A stretch of 64,000 nucleotides of DNA from Gymnorhina tibicen (lineage: Eukaryota > Chordata > Aves > Passeriformes > Artamidae), in the NCBI GenBank assembly GCA_013399875.1, contig VXAZ01005694.1, positions 853,331 through 917,330 of the forward strand, given 5' to 3'. A program made the translations under genes and the position numbers. Shown here piece after piece: positions 36,530 through 45,600 of this stretch (positions are counted from its first letter, which is position 1; each line of letters opens with the position of its first letter). The notes below the pieces were generated by a model. That model saw only the letters and a list, made by a program, of their open reading frames with translations. It was not told the origin of the DNA and made no database searches.

Positions 36530-39139
36530 GAAAATGAGGTAAATAATACAGGTAAAATGAGAAAAGCGCTGTTGCTTTTACGCAGATTTTGTCACACGAT
36601 GTTCCTGCAGGGAAACTATTACTCTTCTGCCACCAATATCTCTGTTTTTTAACAGGGCTAAGCCAGGGGAGCCCACGCTGCTGGAAGATCCCAAGATTAA
36701 AGACATTGCAGCCAGACACCATAAAAGCCCTGCCCAGGTAAGTGGGATTGTCAGAGCAAACGGTCCCTCCTCCTCAGATGTCTTACAGGCCAGTCCTAGC
36801 AGATGCTGCTGTCTCTAGAGATAACAGTATAATGGGGCTGAACTTGACTCTTCATTCTGCCCAAGTTCTTAACAGCATTCATGAAAATTATCAGCTATTT
36901 TCAAGGAGATCTTGAGTGCCAAGATTTGGGGTGGACTGAGCAACAATGGTACATGCTTACCTGAAGTGTTCACCTTCCTAAATTTTTCTTCCTTTCTCCA
37001 GCTAAGTTATTCTTCAGAGGAGTCCTGTAATTTGTAGACATACTTGATTGCCTCCCATCTGCTCATGTTCATAAAGAATTATTGAAAGCTGCTTGATTAT
37101 TTGAGATTTTTTTTTTCTCTATTAGTTTGCTAGTCGCACAAATGAGTTGTTGCCTGGGGTGTGCAGAAGCTGCACTTCAAACAAAGCTACATGCTCACAT
37201 GCAATCAAAGACAATGACATTTTAATGATTGTCATATTGATATCATATTTGAATGATAAAGGCAGAGCAGGACGAAAACACTGTATGCAACAGTTCTTTT
37301 TTAGGGGAGGGGGGGAACACCTTTTAAATTCTATAAATATGTTTTTCCTTCTATGGACTTCCAAGAGCTGAACCTTTGTGAGGTACTTACCTCTGAGCCC
37401 AAAATAATCTGTAGTATCATTATACTCATTGGGTCTAAGCACTTGTATAATACAAGTCAGAGCATCATAATTTTTCTCCCCCTGCTACTACCCTAAACAA
37501 AACCAAAACAAATCCTGGAAAAGCCACAGTGCAGAAACAACACAGGCCAGAAACAATTACAGTTTGCCAATCTACTGGCAAACACGTGAGCAAATCCTGA
37601 CATACCAAACTCCTGCGTGCAAACTAGTAGTCTTCCAAAGACTAAATAGGGTTGTAGAAAAGTAAGTTGGTTTTTTTTTTTTTAAAATGCACAAAATGTG
37701 TTTGAACATATTCCTTGGGACCTCTGTGCCCATGCTGCTCCTTGTTCTTTCCTAGGTCCTGCTCCGCTTTCTGATCCAGAGAGACATCATTGTCATTCCC
37801 AAGTCTGACAAACCACACCGTGTTGAGGAGAACATGAAGGTGAAGTTCCCTTTGGAAATGCTGCTGCCTGGTTTTATGCAGGACAGGCACCCATACCCGT
37901 AGCCCCTCTGTGTCTCCAAGCAGTGCCTAAGAGTCATTGGAAGGGGGGTACAGGGATTTGAAGACCGCAGCTCAGCACTACCAAACCATCTGGGGAAAAG
38001 CATTTTGTTCCTGCTAGGAGAGGAATTGTTTACACCAGGGTTGTCTGAGCTCTGTTGCTGTGGAAAGGGTTTGGACTTGCCCTTGGGAAAATGCTTACCA
38101 AGTCCTTAGGGTGTAAAGGAGCAGGCTGCAAACACCAGACCTGTTACAGTTTGTCTCACTTTGAGGCTGTGGTTCTCCTTGGCAGTGAAGTTTAGCTGGA
38201 TGTTTGCTCATAAGGTGTGGCACCTTCTAGAATACCTCTGTGCTGCTTTCAATCCATGGTAATAGGGTTTGGAGTTCTTTCTCCTATGAACCTCTAGCAA
38301 GAATTCTTAGATGATTTACTGTGAGGCAACTATTTGCAGTCGATACCCAGTAGTCCTCTCTTGTAGCAGAAAATTTACCCCTAATTCCAGTATTTGTGAC
38401 ACATCCCGAGTACCTAAAGTATTTTGTCTGTGCATTACAACACAAAGTGCAGTGGTGTTGGCGTTCAGCCACCCAGAAATGTAAGACCTCGGAAAGAAAA
38501 GGACCGTCTTTTTGACTTCAAAGGTTGTTATTTGCCTGAGAAATAAGAGGATTGCTTAACTACGCTTATTGTGTTCCCACCTCAAGTCACAAGTGCACGA
38601 AGCACACTTAGTAGCTAACTACTCATGAACCTAACTAAAAAGAGCTTTTTTTTCCCTCTTCCCCTGCTAGGTGTTTGACTTTGAACTGTCTAAAAAGGAG
38701 ATGGATGTCATCCTCACCTTTAACAGGAACTGGAGGGCAGTTCCAGTGGTCCAGTATGTTCCTTATTATCCTTACTATCCATTAGTCCTATTTCTGTCTG
38801 TATTTTCATCCCCCTCGTCTTGAAAATAGACATGCCCAAAACCAGGGAGAGCTCATACCTTAAAGCCTGGATCCCAGGTAATGAGGCATGTCCTGGGACA
38901 GCAGGAGGGAGATTCATTTGGAGTGTTCCCTTCAGCGTATCGGTGTTCCAGGGGCTTTCTCACAAGGCTGTGTTCAGTTTATTGGCAGCTGCAGAACCTG
39001 AGTGCATTGGCAGGGGGGGGAGGGAGACTGCAACAGGGAGATGCTGCTCAAGGTGCTTTCTGCAGTCCTTGAATAACGAGGTCCTTCTCTTTTCAGAGCT
39101 GTCAATCACAAGGACTACCCATTCAAAGCAGAGTATTAA
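32383..39139 (+). CDS. Aldo-keto reductase family 1 member B-like (exons 2-10, spliced)
   Basis: AKR1B proteins are cytosolic (alpha/beta)8-barrel, NADPH-dependent reductases of aldehydes and ketones (glucose, lipid aldehydes, retinal, steroids). Nine exons join in frame to give residues 23-316 of a 316-residue protein, the usual family length. Exon lengths equal those of mammalian AKR1B genes. The tetrad Asp44, Tyr49, Lys78, His111 (human AKR1B1 Asp43, Tyr48, Lys77, His110) is intact. The loop GSPNRPWAKP marks AKR1B rather than AKR1C, AKR1D or AKR1E. Odd points are Phe at Trp111, Val at Cys298, Leu at Asn182 and Asp-Lys at Val264-Thr265 (human numbering). Exon 1, with the GLGTWK strand, was not found. 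Introns hold a CR1 piece, a poly(G) run and AT-rich repeats and are otherwise plain. Whether it is the AKR1B1 or AKR1B10 orthologue cannot be told. Confidence 0.93.
33569..33685 (+). CDS. AKR1B-like coding exon 3
   Basis: 117 bp, acceptor TCCCACAG and donor GTAGTC, encoding residues 79-117. It begins LWNTFHEK, keeping the Trp of the active-site pocket (human Trp79). It contains [15 protein letters not shown]: His111 is the fourth catalytic residue, but the next residue is Phe where AKR1B proteins have Trp111, a wall of the substrate pocket. Intron 2 before it is 1018 bp with no recognised feature. Confidence 0.95.
34091..34104 (+). repeat. Poly(G) run in AKR1B intron 3
   Basis: Fourteen consecutive G after GGGGC. 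It could form a G-quadruplex in RNA or DNA and is a likely place for sequence-length error. Confidence 0.9.
34372..34449 (+). CDS. AKR1B-like coding exon 4
   Basis: 78 bp, phase 0, acceptor AATAACAG and donor GTAAGT, encoding residues 118-143. It begins [12 protein letters not shown] and ends DTDFLDTWE. This is loop A, over the barrel mouth, which contributes to substrate specificity and is variable between paralogues. Confidence 0.94.
34922..35044 (+). CDS. AKR1B-like coding exon 5
   Basis: 123 bp, acceptor ACCCATTAG and donor GTGAGA, encoding residues 144-184. [20 protein letters not shown] carries the conserved Ser160-Asn161 pair that holds the nicotinamide amide group. It ends KYKPVMLQ: the terminal Gln (human Gln183) is kept, but the preceding residue is Leu instead of the usual Asn (human Asn182). 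Confidence 0.95.
35085..35172 (-). mobile_element. CR1 LINE 3'-end remnant in AKR1B intron 5
   Basis: The + strand reads AGAATCATAGAATGGTTAGG followed by a 'attggaaggtactttaagga' type block, the reverse complement of the CR1 3' terminus. Confidence 0.8.
35197..35350. repeat. (TG)n and AT-rich tract in AKR1B intron 5
   Basis: A TG repeat passes into about 120 bases of nearly pure A/T. The phrase tatatttagagta occurs at each end (about 35217 and 35329), each followed by a similar (c/g)(t/g)c(c/t)taaat, which suggests a local duplication. Confidence 0.75.
36321..36427 (+). CDS. AKR1B-like coding exon 6
   Basis: 107 bp, acceptor GTGCTTGCAG and donor GTAAGA, encoding residues 185-219 and two bases of the Trp220 codon. 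[20 protein letters not shown] is a family hallmark. [13 protein letters not shown] is the start of loop B, typical of AKR1B. Intron 5 (1276 bp) before it carries a CR1 remnant and AT-rich repeats. Confidence 0.95.
36497..36529. repeat. (ATT)n microsatellite in AKR1B intron 6
   Basis: About eleven ATT units with one ATC. On the minus strand it gives the poly-Ile stretch of a spurious frame. Confidence 0.9.
36656..36737 (+). CDS. AKR1B-like coding exon 7
   Basis: 82 bp, acceptor TTTAACAG and donor GTAAGT. It completes the Trp220 codon and encodes residues 221-247, [20 protein letters not shown] and on to HHKSPAQ. This is the rest of loop B, which closes over bound NADPH. Intron 6 is only 228 bp and contains an ATT trinucleotide repeat. 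Confidence 0.95.
37756..37839 (+). CDS. AKR1B-like coding exon 8
   Basis: 84 bp, acceptor TTTCCTAG and donor GTGAAG, encoding residues 248-275. [14 protein letters not shown] is the 2'-phosphate-binding segment for NADPH. Lys263, Ser264, Arg269, Glu272 and Asn273 are kept, but the usual Val-Thr pair after Ser is Asp-Lys here. Confidence 0.95.
38671..38753 (+). CDS. AKR1B-like coding exon 9
   Basis: 83 bp, acceptor CCTGCTAG and donor GTATGT, encoding residues 276-302 and two bases of the Gln303 codon. [20 protein letters not shown] precedes the C-terminal specificity loop WRAVPVVQ. The redox-sensitive Cys298 of human AKR1B1 is Val here, and Leu300 is Val. Confidence 0.95.
39097..39139 (+). 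CDS. AKR1B-like terminal coding exon 10 with stop
   Basis: 43 bp of coding sequence after acceptor TTTTCAG, finishing Gln303 and encoding [13 protein letters not shown] and TAA at 39137. The HKDYPF-x-x-E-Y/F ending is the AKR1B C-terminus, so the protein is full length at this end. Confidence 0.95.
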
Positions 39140-39425
39140 CTGCAAGTGGCTCCTGCGAGACCTCCACTGAACTCCTTCCAGATTAAAAGATGTACTCTGC
39201 AGCTTGATCTTCATTTCTCCTTCTGTACTTGATAATTGTTACGAGCAGTTACCTCTTCCTCCTTTTTTAAGGAGGAGGCCACTAACTGCTGTAAGAATGT
39301 AGCAATAAGGGTGGGGTTTTTGTAAAGACGATTAGTATTGCTTTTTATATATTTGTGATTTTTATAGAGTGTATTTCTAATGCTTTAAAGTCTTACATGA
39401 ATAAAGTTTTATTAACAACAAAAGT
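39140..39425 (+). other. AKR1B-like 3' UTR
   Basis: About 285 bases from the stop to the predicted cleavage site, 15-25 bases after the AATAAA at 39400. It has no repeats and is short, as in mammalian AKR1B transcripts. Confidence 0.75.
39400..39405 (+). terminator. AKR1B-like poly(A) signal AATAAA
   Basis: Canonical hexamer in the context ATGAATAAAGTTTTATTAAC, 260 bases after the stop codon and followed by a GT/T-rich stretch. Confidence 0.8.
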
Positions 39426-40984
39426 TGATCAGCGTCGCGCTTGAATTGTTTTACACAGTTAGGCATGTTTTTCTAAAGTCTGGGGTTTTACAAATTTTCA
39501 TACAGATAGAAATAAGTTTCTATCATTCCTGCACGAGGACGGGACATACAGATCATGTTGTGGCTCATGCTTCAAAACAAGACTGTACTCTAGCTAGGAC
39601 CTGAAGAACAAAGTTGTAACTGCTGCCTCACACAGCCCTTCCTCTAAATACCTAGAAACTGAACTCCTGTGTGGTTAGTGGTGAAAGTTGAAGGCAGCAT
39701 CATAGGCAGTGATAACTCAGTAAAATCCAGCCAGCCGAACATAAGGGCTGCCTCCAGCATCAGGCTGGGAGTCTCAAATACAAACTTAAGAGTTTTGCAA
39801 CTCTGCTGGCAGCATCCAGAATATTGGATTCAGACACAGGCTGGCTTTATCTAAGGGAAGCACGGAAAAACTCTTCTTCAAAAACACCAAAGCCAACCTC
39901 GAGACAGCCTCACAGTTAAAAAATATGCTCTAAAATATTTCCTGATAGATTTTGCTAGGCCAAAGCCAAGCTGCTTTGTGGCATTCTGTATGTTGATAAG
40001 AGAAAGTCTGGCTAGAACGTGGAAAAGAATGTAGAAAGCCAACCACGATTTGGTATCGTCTGAAAAACCATCACTTCACAATGATACTGAAACACCAAGA
40101 AACCTCGCAGCGCTGCTGAGTCAGCCACTGGGATTTGCCCTTGGTGAATTCTGCCAGGGGTGAGCAAACCACGGCCACTTTACAGTATTTCCTAAAAATA
40201 AACCCTGCTGCGCACAGCACACTCCCACACTCTCAAAAAGGCAATAACCAGGAGCAAAAGAAACTTAATCACCTTCAGCAAGGGATGGTGTCACTTCAGC
40301 AATGCTTGTGGTGACGCGCAGCGACACAGCCGGGCCTCGCAGGGCAGAGCAGGCACGCTCCCGAGCGTTCCAGCTCTTTGCAGGTTAAATTAGGCAGCAT
40401 CCAATTATTTCCCCCCCCAGTAGTTCAGAAAGCCCTGCTTGCTGCAGCCTTCCCGTGGAGCTGGCAGCAGCCCGGGGGGCCTCTTTTGGAACGAGCATGA
40501 CCTGCTTGGAGTAGGGCACTGCAGGTTCTGCTGCTGTTAGAGCAGAAACGAAGGGGCACAGGAGCACGACAGGAGAGCCTGCAGCTGCCCAGGCTTGGTC
40601 CCTGGGATCACCCAAGCCTGGAAGCACATTCCACTGAGGGAGACAGGAGAAACGCAGCGGCTCTCACTCAGAACACTCGTTTCTAAGCGGGGAAGCACAC
40701 AGCTGCACCGCTGGGTCAGAGCACCTTTTGCTGAGCACACTGCCTTCCAGATGAGGCTCAGCTCCTGCCCTATACTGATCCATAGAACAATTAAGATGAT
40801 TTCCCTCCCCACACCTTGGGAATATATTTGTTAAAGCCGCCAATTTTACGACCTGTCTGTCTCTCGGAGGATAGTACATCAGGAGAGAGGTCCTTAGGGG
40901 TTCTTTACCTTATCTCACAGGGACTTAGCACAATTCCTATCCCGCTTGTAACAACCGGCCCATTCCTACTCATTAACAAACGGG
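39426..40984. other. Intergenic space between the converging 3' ends
   Basis: About 1.5 kb with no recognised gene. It contains the MARE-like site at 40114 and the short GC-richer stretch 40300-40620. The GC-richer part has open frames on both strands but no protein-like pattern. Confidence 0.6.
40114..40125. promoter_or_regulatory. Candidate MARE / NRF2-small Maf site (TGCTGAGTCAGC)
   Basis: Twelve of 13 bases of the T-MARE consensus TGCTGAGTCAGCA, containing TGAGTCAGC, which also fits the antioxidant element core. It lies 0.7 kb beyond the AKR1B poly(A) site and 0.9 kb beyond that of CALD1. Confidence 0.35.
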
Positions 40985-42656
40985 GCTGCTGATGGAAATA
41001 TTCCATTTATTGTGGATGCAGTTTCAGAATACACTGTTTGAACAAATTGTTTTTATTGCAGCTATCAGATGTATTTGAAAGACTCAGAGGAGCGTTTACA
41101 AAACCCCCAAACAAAAAACATGACAACTCACAGACAATGTCAGGCACAGTTTCACCCCCTACAGATAACTTCGTGCATCTCTATATGTAAACAAGATGTT
41201 CCAGCCAAGCAGGGGAGCTCGGCTTTGGGTTGAAATATAACATTACACTTCTTTGGGAAGAAGTCAGATGCTGTGAGACAGGGGAGTGGTGAAAAGGGAG
41301 ATCCTGGGGGTTCTAATGCACAACAAAGCTGTTAACAACATGCTCAGGGGCTACTTGAGTTGCTCAGTTTATGCCACCCATACACTGTAGGATGTAAATG
41401 CTAAACTGTATGGCATGTAAATTCAAACCAAGCTGACGTCTTATAGCCATGTGTTTACTATATACAAATGAAAACATCTGTAAATAAGATATTCAGGAGA
41501 GAGAGGTAAAAAGAAGCATTATAAAGATAGAGGTTTACTTCATTTTCGGTGGACCCGGTGTACGGCACTGATGGATGGCAAGATTTAGTGTACAGTCATT
41601 TGAAACAAGCTCCAACTCTGTTTACAATTTTTTTCTTTTTAATTATGGTAGTTTTATATAAATTAAACTACAACGTTTTATACAAGTGACCTATTTTTGA
41701 CCCTCTATACCCTTACCTTTTCCTCTTTTAAAAACTATACTTTCTTTTAATTACCCATTACTGGGCAACTGACATTTAAATTTTTTTAATACTTATCTCA
41801 CCATACCTCTAATGGCAATTATGCAATCTTACTATAGAAAAGTGTGTGATTTTGTCTTTATTTTTTTTTAAGCTGTGATATTGGCTAATTATGTATGTTT
41901 ATTGCTAAATATAATACTCTAGCACATATTAAAGCATTCTACCATTAGTAGTGCCTTTAGGCTAAACTTTGTAAAGCTATGTGTGTATATATATTCTAGA
42001 TTGCAATCATTACTAGTCACTAACAACAAAAAGAAGTATCAGTACCGCTGTCAGCTAACATAATCATCCAAATTTAGGTATTAACTTAAACTAGAATGGA
42101 AAAATTGATACTTAAAAAAAGTATAAAACAAAAAAAAAAAAATTAAAACATGTTATTGATGCAGTATTTCTCATGACATGGGCAACTCACAGAAAATATT
42201 ACATTGTCAACTAAAGATATTTCTTCCATGCCTTAGTCTAAAGTGCAGAAAGAAAAAGACTTCTGTATTACAAAAGTAACCATTGTTTTTATAGGTTTAC
42301 TGCACACCTTTCCCAAGCAACTTAACTTTACATGCGTTTTGGGTTGACCTCTGATGCCAGCTGAAATCACTGTTCAGATCCGTGGTTGGTTGTGACTGTC
42401 AGTAGGAGAGTCTATATATTTCACAGCATGGGTTTCTCTAGGAATAAAGGCTCTTGTGCAAAGGCAGTACTATTCTGATGAATGTCTAGACTGATTATTA
42501 AATACAGTGCTAATATACATGGTTTTAACTGGGATAATGCAAAAAAAGACATTTTGGTAAATAAACATAAATATAAAAAGAACAATTTAGCACTTTTTCC
42601 TTTTTTTTTTTTTCCTTTCCCCCCAAACTGATTGGTCCAGCGTCTTTAGTGGCCTT
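40985..42656 (-). other. CALD1 3' UTR
   Basis: About 1.65 kb of AT-rich sequence between the CALD1 stop and two minus-strand AATAAA hexamers (41052-41057 and 41006-41011). It contains ATTTA motifs on the minus strand (for example 42555-42578), which can act as AU-rich stability elements, and no long reading frame or repeat insertion. The extent is inferred from the poly(A) signals; the true end could be further downstream. Confidence 0.65.
41006..41057 (-). terminator. Tandem CALD1 poly(A) signals
   Basis: On the minus strand AATAAA occurs at 41057-41052 (GCAATAAAAAC) and again at 41011-41006 (ACAATAAATGG), 46 bases apart. Either or both could direct cleavage near 41030 or 40985. Confidence 0.6.
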
Positions 42657-42685
42657 CTATGGTTCTTTCTCAAATTGTCTCAAAC
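42657..42685 (-). CDS. CALD1 terminal coding segment and stop
   Basis: 29 bp of coding sequence after acceptor TTTCTCAGCAG. It completes Gly and encodes LRQFEKEP followed by TAG at 42659-42657. The ending QFEKEP is that of chicken gizzard caldesmon. The exon continues as the 3' UTR. Confidence 0.94.
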
Positions 42686-45600
42686 CTGCTGAGAAAGAGA
42701 CAGATTAAATATGGCTTGAAACAAACCCAAACACATCCCTAGAACAGAAAAGGCACAGCTCTAGCTTAACACGTAAGACAGCACATAAGACACGAGCTGG
42801 GTGCTGCTCTGCCCATGTACCGGGGTTGCTCTGAGGTGGTCCCCAAGAGGACAAAAAGCAGGATTTCAGCCTCTGAGGAGAGGCTCAGCAGTGTCCAAAC
42901 CCCTCTGCTGGGACTGCTCCTGTGGGTGGAGAGCCCCTTCCATGAGAGCACGGCTGCACTAACCCTGAGCGAGCCCGAGAACCCCTCTCCTGACACTTTG
43001 GTTTGAAAAAAGGAGAAAAGGAGCAAAACAATTCTGCTCTGCATGACTCTAAACCAGTGAGAAAAGTTCACAGGCATACCATACCTCTGGCTTTATATAA
43101 AAACACTAAAAAAACGTGTGCACACATTAAACTGTAGAAAACCAAAAGTTTCTCCATATTTGGTCATTTCACTCTTAGCAAAGAGCTGAGGGATGTTGCA
43201 AAGCATCCTTAAAGTTATTAAACTGGTCAGTGAACTTCCATTCTTCCCCACTGGTCCTTAGGCACATCACTAGTTTAACTGGCTTTATTTGGAGTGCCAT
43301 AGGTTAAAATAAAAATAAAAAGCTAGGAGGGCAATTTTGCTGATTTCTTTCACCAACCAGTGGTTTCAAAATGCCAACAGCACTACTATTTTTGCCTTGA
43401 AAAGACAGCAGTGCACAGCTCCAGCAAAAGCAGCTTCTCAACCATTCATGTTTCAATGGTACTGCAGTGGAGCTTTTGAAAGGCAAAGGCAAAAGGGGTT
43501 TTTGGCATCGACGTGAACAGCTGCAGAATTTTAAAACACATGTACAGCTGTGCAAAAATGTGGCAATGTTTCTATATTGTCATATGTATCACAACATGTG
43601 CATTGCATGATTATATGTATATTATTAAATACTGAACGTATGATTTTATTAAATATACACATAATGATGTGTGTTAACATTATATGTATAATATGATTAT
43701 ATTAGATATATGTACAATATGTATTAAACTATAGAAACTGGTGCAATGTATGCATTATGGCATTACTTACCATTAGTCTCTGATTTTTTCCCCATAGCCG
43801 ATACCTGTTCAAAAAAGCAAAAAGCCATTATTAAAATTCAATATGGGAGAATACTGCTGTTTATAACAGGAAAAAAAATCAACTCCATGCAGAGGACAGA
43901 TGTCCACACATAACACAGCTCTGCCAAACAGGAATATAAAAGTGATACACTGCTTTCTGCACCCCACTGTACTTTGTTTTATAGATAAAAAGGTGGGTTA
44001 GTAACAGAATATTATCCTCTAAACACTGCCCAGAAGTGTTATTACCTTAGAAGAAGCAGCTGGCTTCTCCACTGACTGCTTCTCCCAGAGATTACGTTTG
44101 CCAGATACATCTCCTGGTCTTAAATCCTGTATTTTTAATGTCAGAGAACAGAAACCAACATTAGTTCAGGTTTATTTTCGCTTATGAAAGACAAAGTTAG
44201 AATGCGACTTCCTCTCGAGAGAAGTCGAGGAACATCCGCCAGAGACAAATATTACACTGTCTATCAGTTATAAAGAATCATACTTCACAAAATGACTCCA
44301 CACATATCCATGTTTTGAGAGAAAAAACAATCCTGTTGCATCTATTGCATATGGCACAGACTGGTCTCAACCCAGTTATGTTCAGCCAAGGGAGTGCAGT
44401 GAAGAGTCACTGCACCATCAGATTTTTACAAAAAAACAGATCAAATTTGTGCAGAAAAAAACCCCACATTTTTTCAGGGACAGTATTCCTAAGTAGCTTG
44501 TCTTGGTTATTTTAGATCAAAATCAAAATATTTTATTAAAAATTTGTGAAAAAAATTACAGTAGGACTTTCAGTACAACAGAAAAGCAGATCCTATTCTG
44601 CATTCTTAAATACAGATTTCAGCATTTATCACTGTAGTCCTTCATATCCATTTTAATTTCCATTGCATCCTTTGCAACCTTAGGATGTGCGAATCATTAG
44701 CCTGACAGGAAACAGAAATAGATGAGGCAAAGTCATCAAAGAATAGCAGTATTCTCTGAAAATGAGTGTATTATGGAGATTTAATCAAAGCTCCATGAAA
44801 ATGCCAATTAGCTTCTTGGGCAAAAGGAGGGCTACAAATGAAAACGACATCTGCTAGGCAGATGGATTGACATCTACCTCTGTGCATGGCAAACAAGAGA
44901 CTCAAACAAGTTTGGACACAAGTACTCTCTGTTTCAGAAAGTATTCAAGTCCTCCATGGCTCCCAGAAATTTGTACTTGCCATCCCTAGGGAGTTTTCTG
45001 CACGTGAGAATTTCTACCTGTAAAACGCTCAGCGATGCCTAGAAATGAGATTTCTGCACGGGGTATTTGCACCCAACAGAGACCCTCTAGAACTGATCAT
45101 AATTTACAGCCACGGAGGGTTGCTGATGAATAAAACTTGAAGCCAATTCTGCACTTTAAAAAGGGAGTTCAGTAGTAAGAGAGGAAGGAAGAAAACAACC
45201 AACTTGCAGTTGACCTTCTCACAAAGCTGCTTGCAGTGGACATTATCACAGAACCATTTCCATAGTCCTGAAATAATTTGGGATCTGGGATTTAGGTTCA
45301 CCGTAAAACTGAAATCTTTGCTCTGCCTTGAATTCAAAATTGTTCCGAAACCCACAAGAATCTTGGTGGGTCACAAAAACTTTGAACATTTCTTTACTTT
45401 GGTGGACTGTGACGGGGGTAAGAAGTTATTTGCTAAATAAGAAATTCTAGGCTTCCCTTCGATTTATCCTGACTAAAAAAAAAGTAAAAATCACACATTA
45501 TAGATGTATATAAACCTTCATAGTCAATTATAAACAGGTTTACCTGACCAACTTAGCAAACAGACCCCCAAAGAAGGAGAATAGGAGGAGGGCGCCTTCC

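Noticed and set aside
39426..40984. BPGM between AKR1B and CALD1
   Set aside because: No exon of a phosphoglycerate mutase type protein is visible in the 1.5 kb interval.
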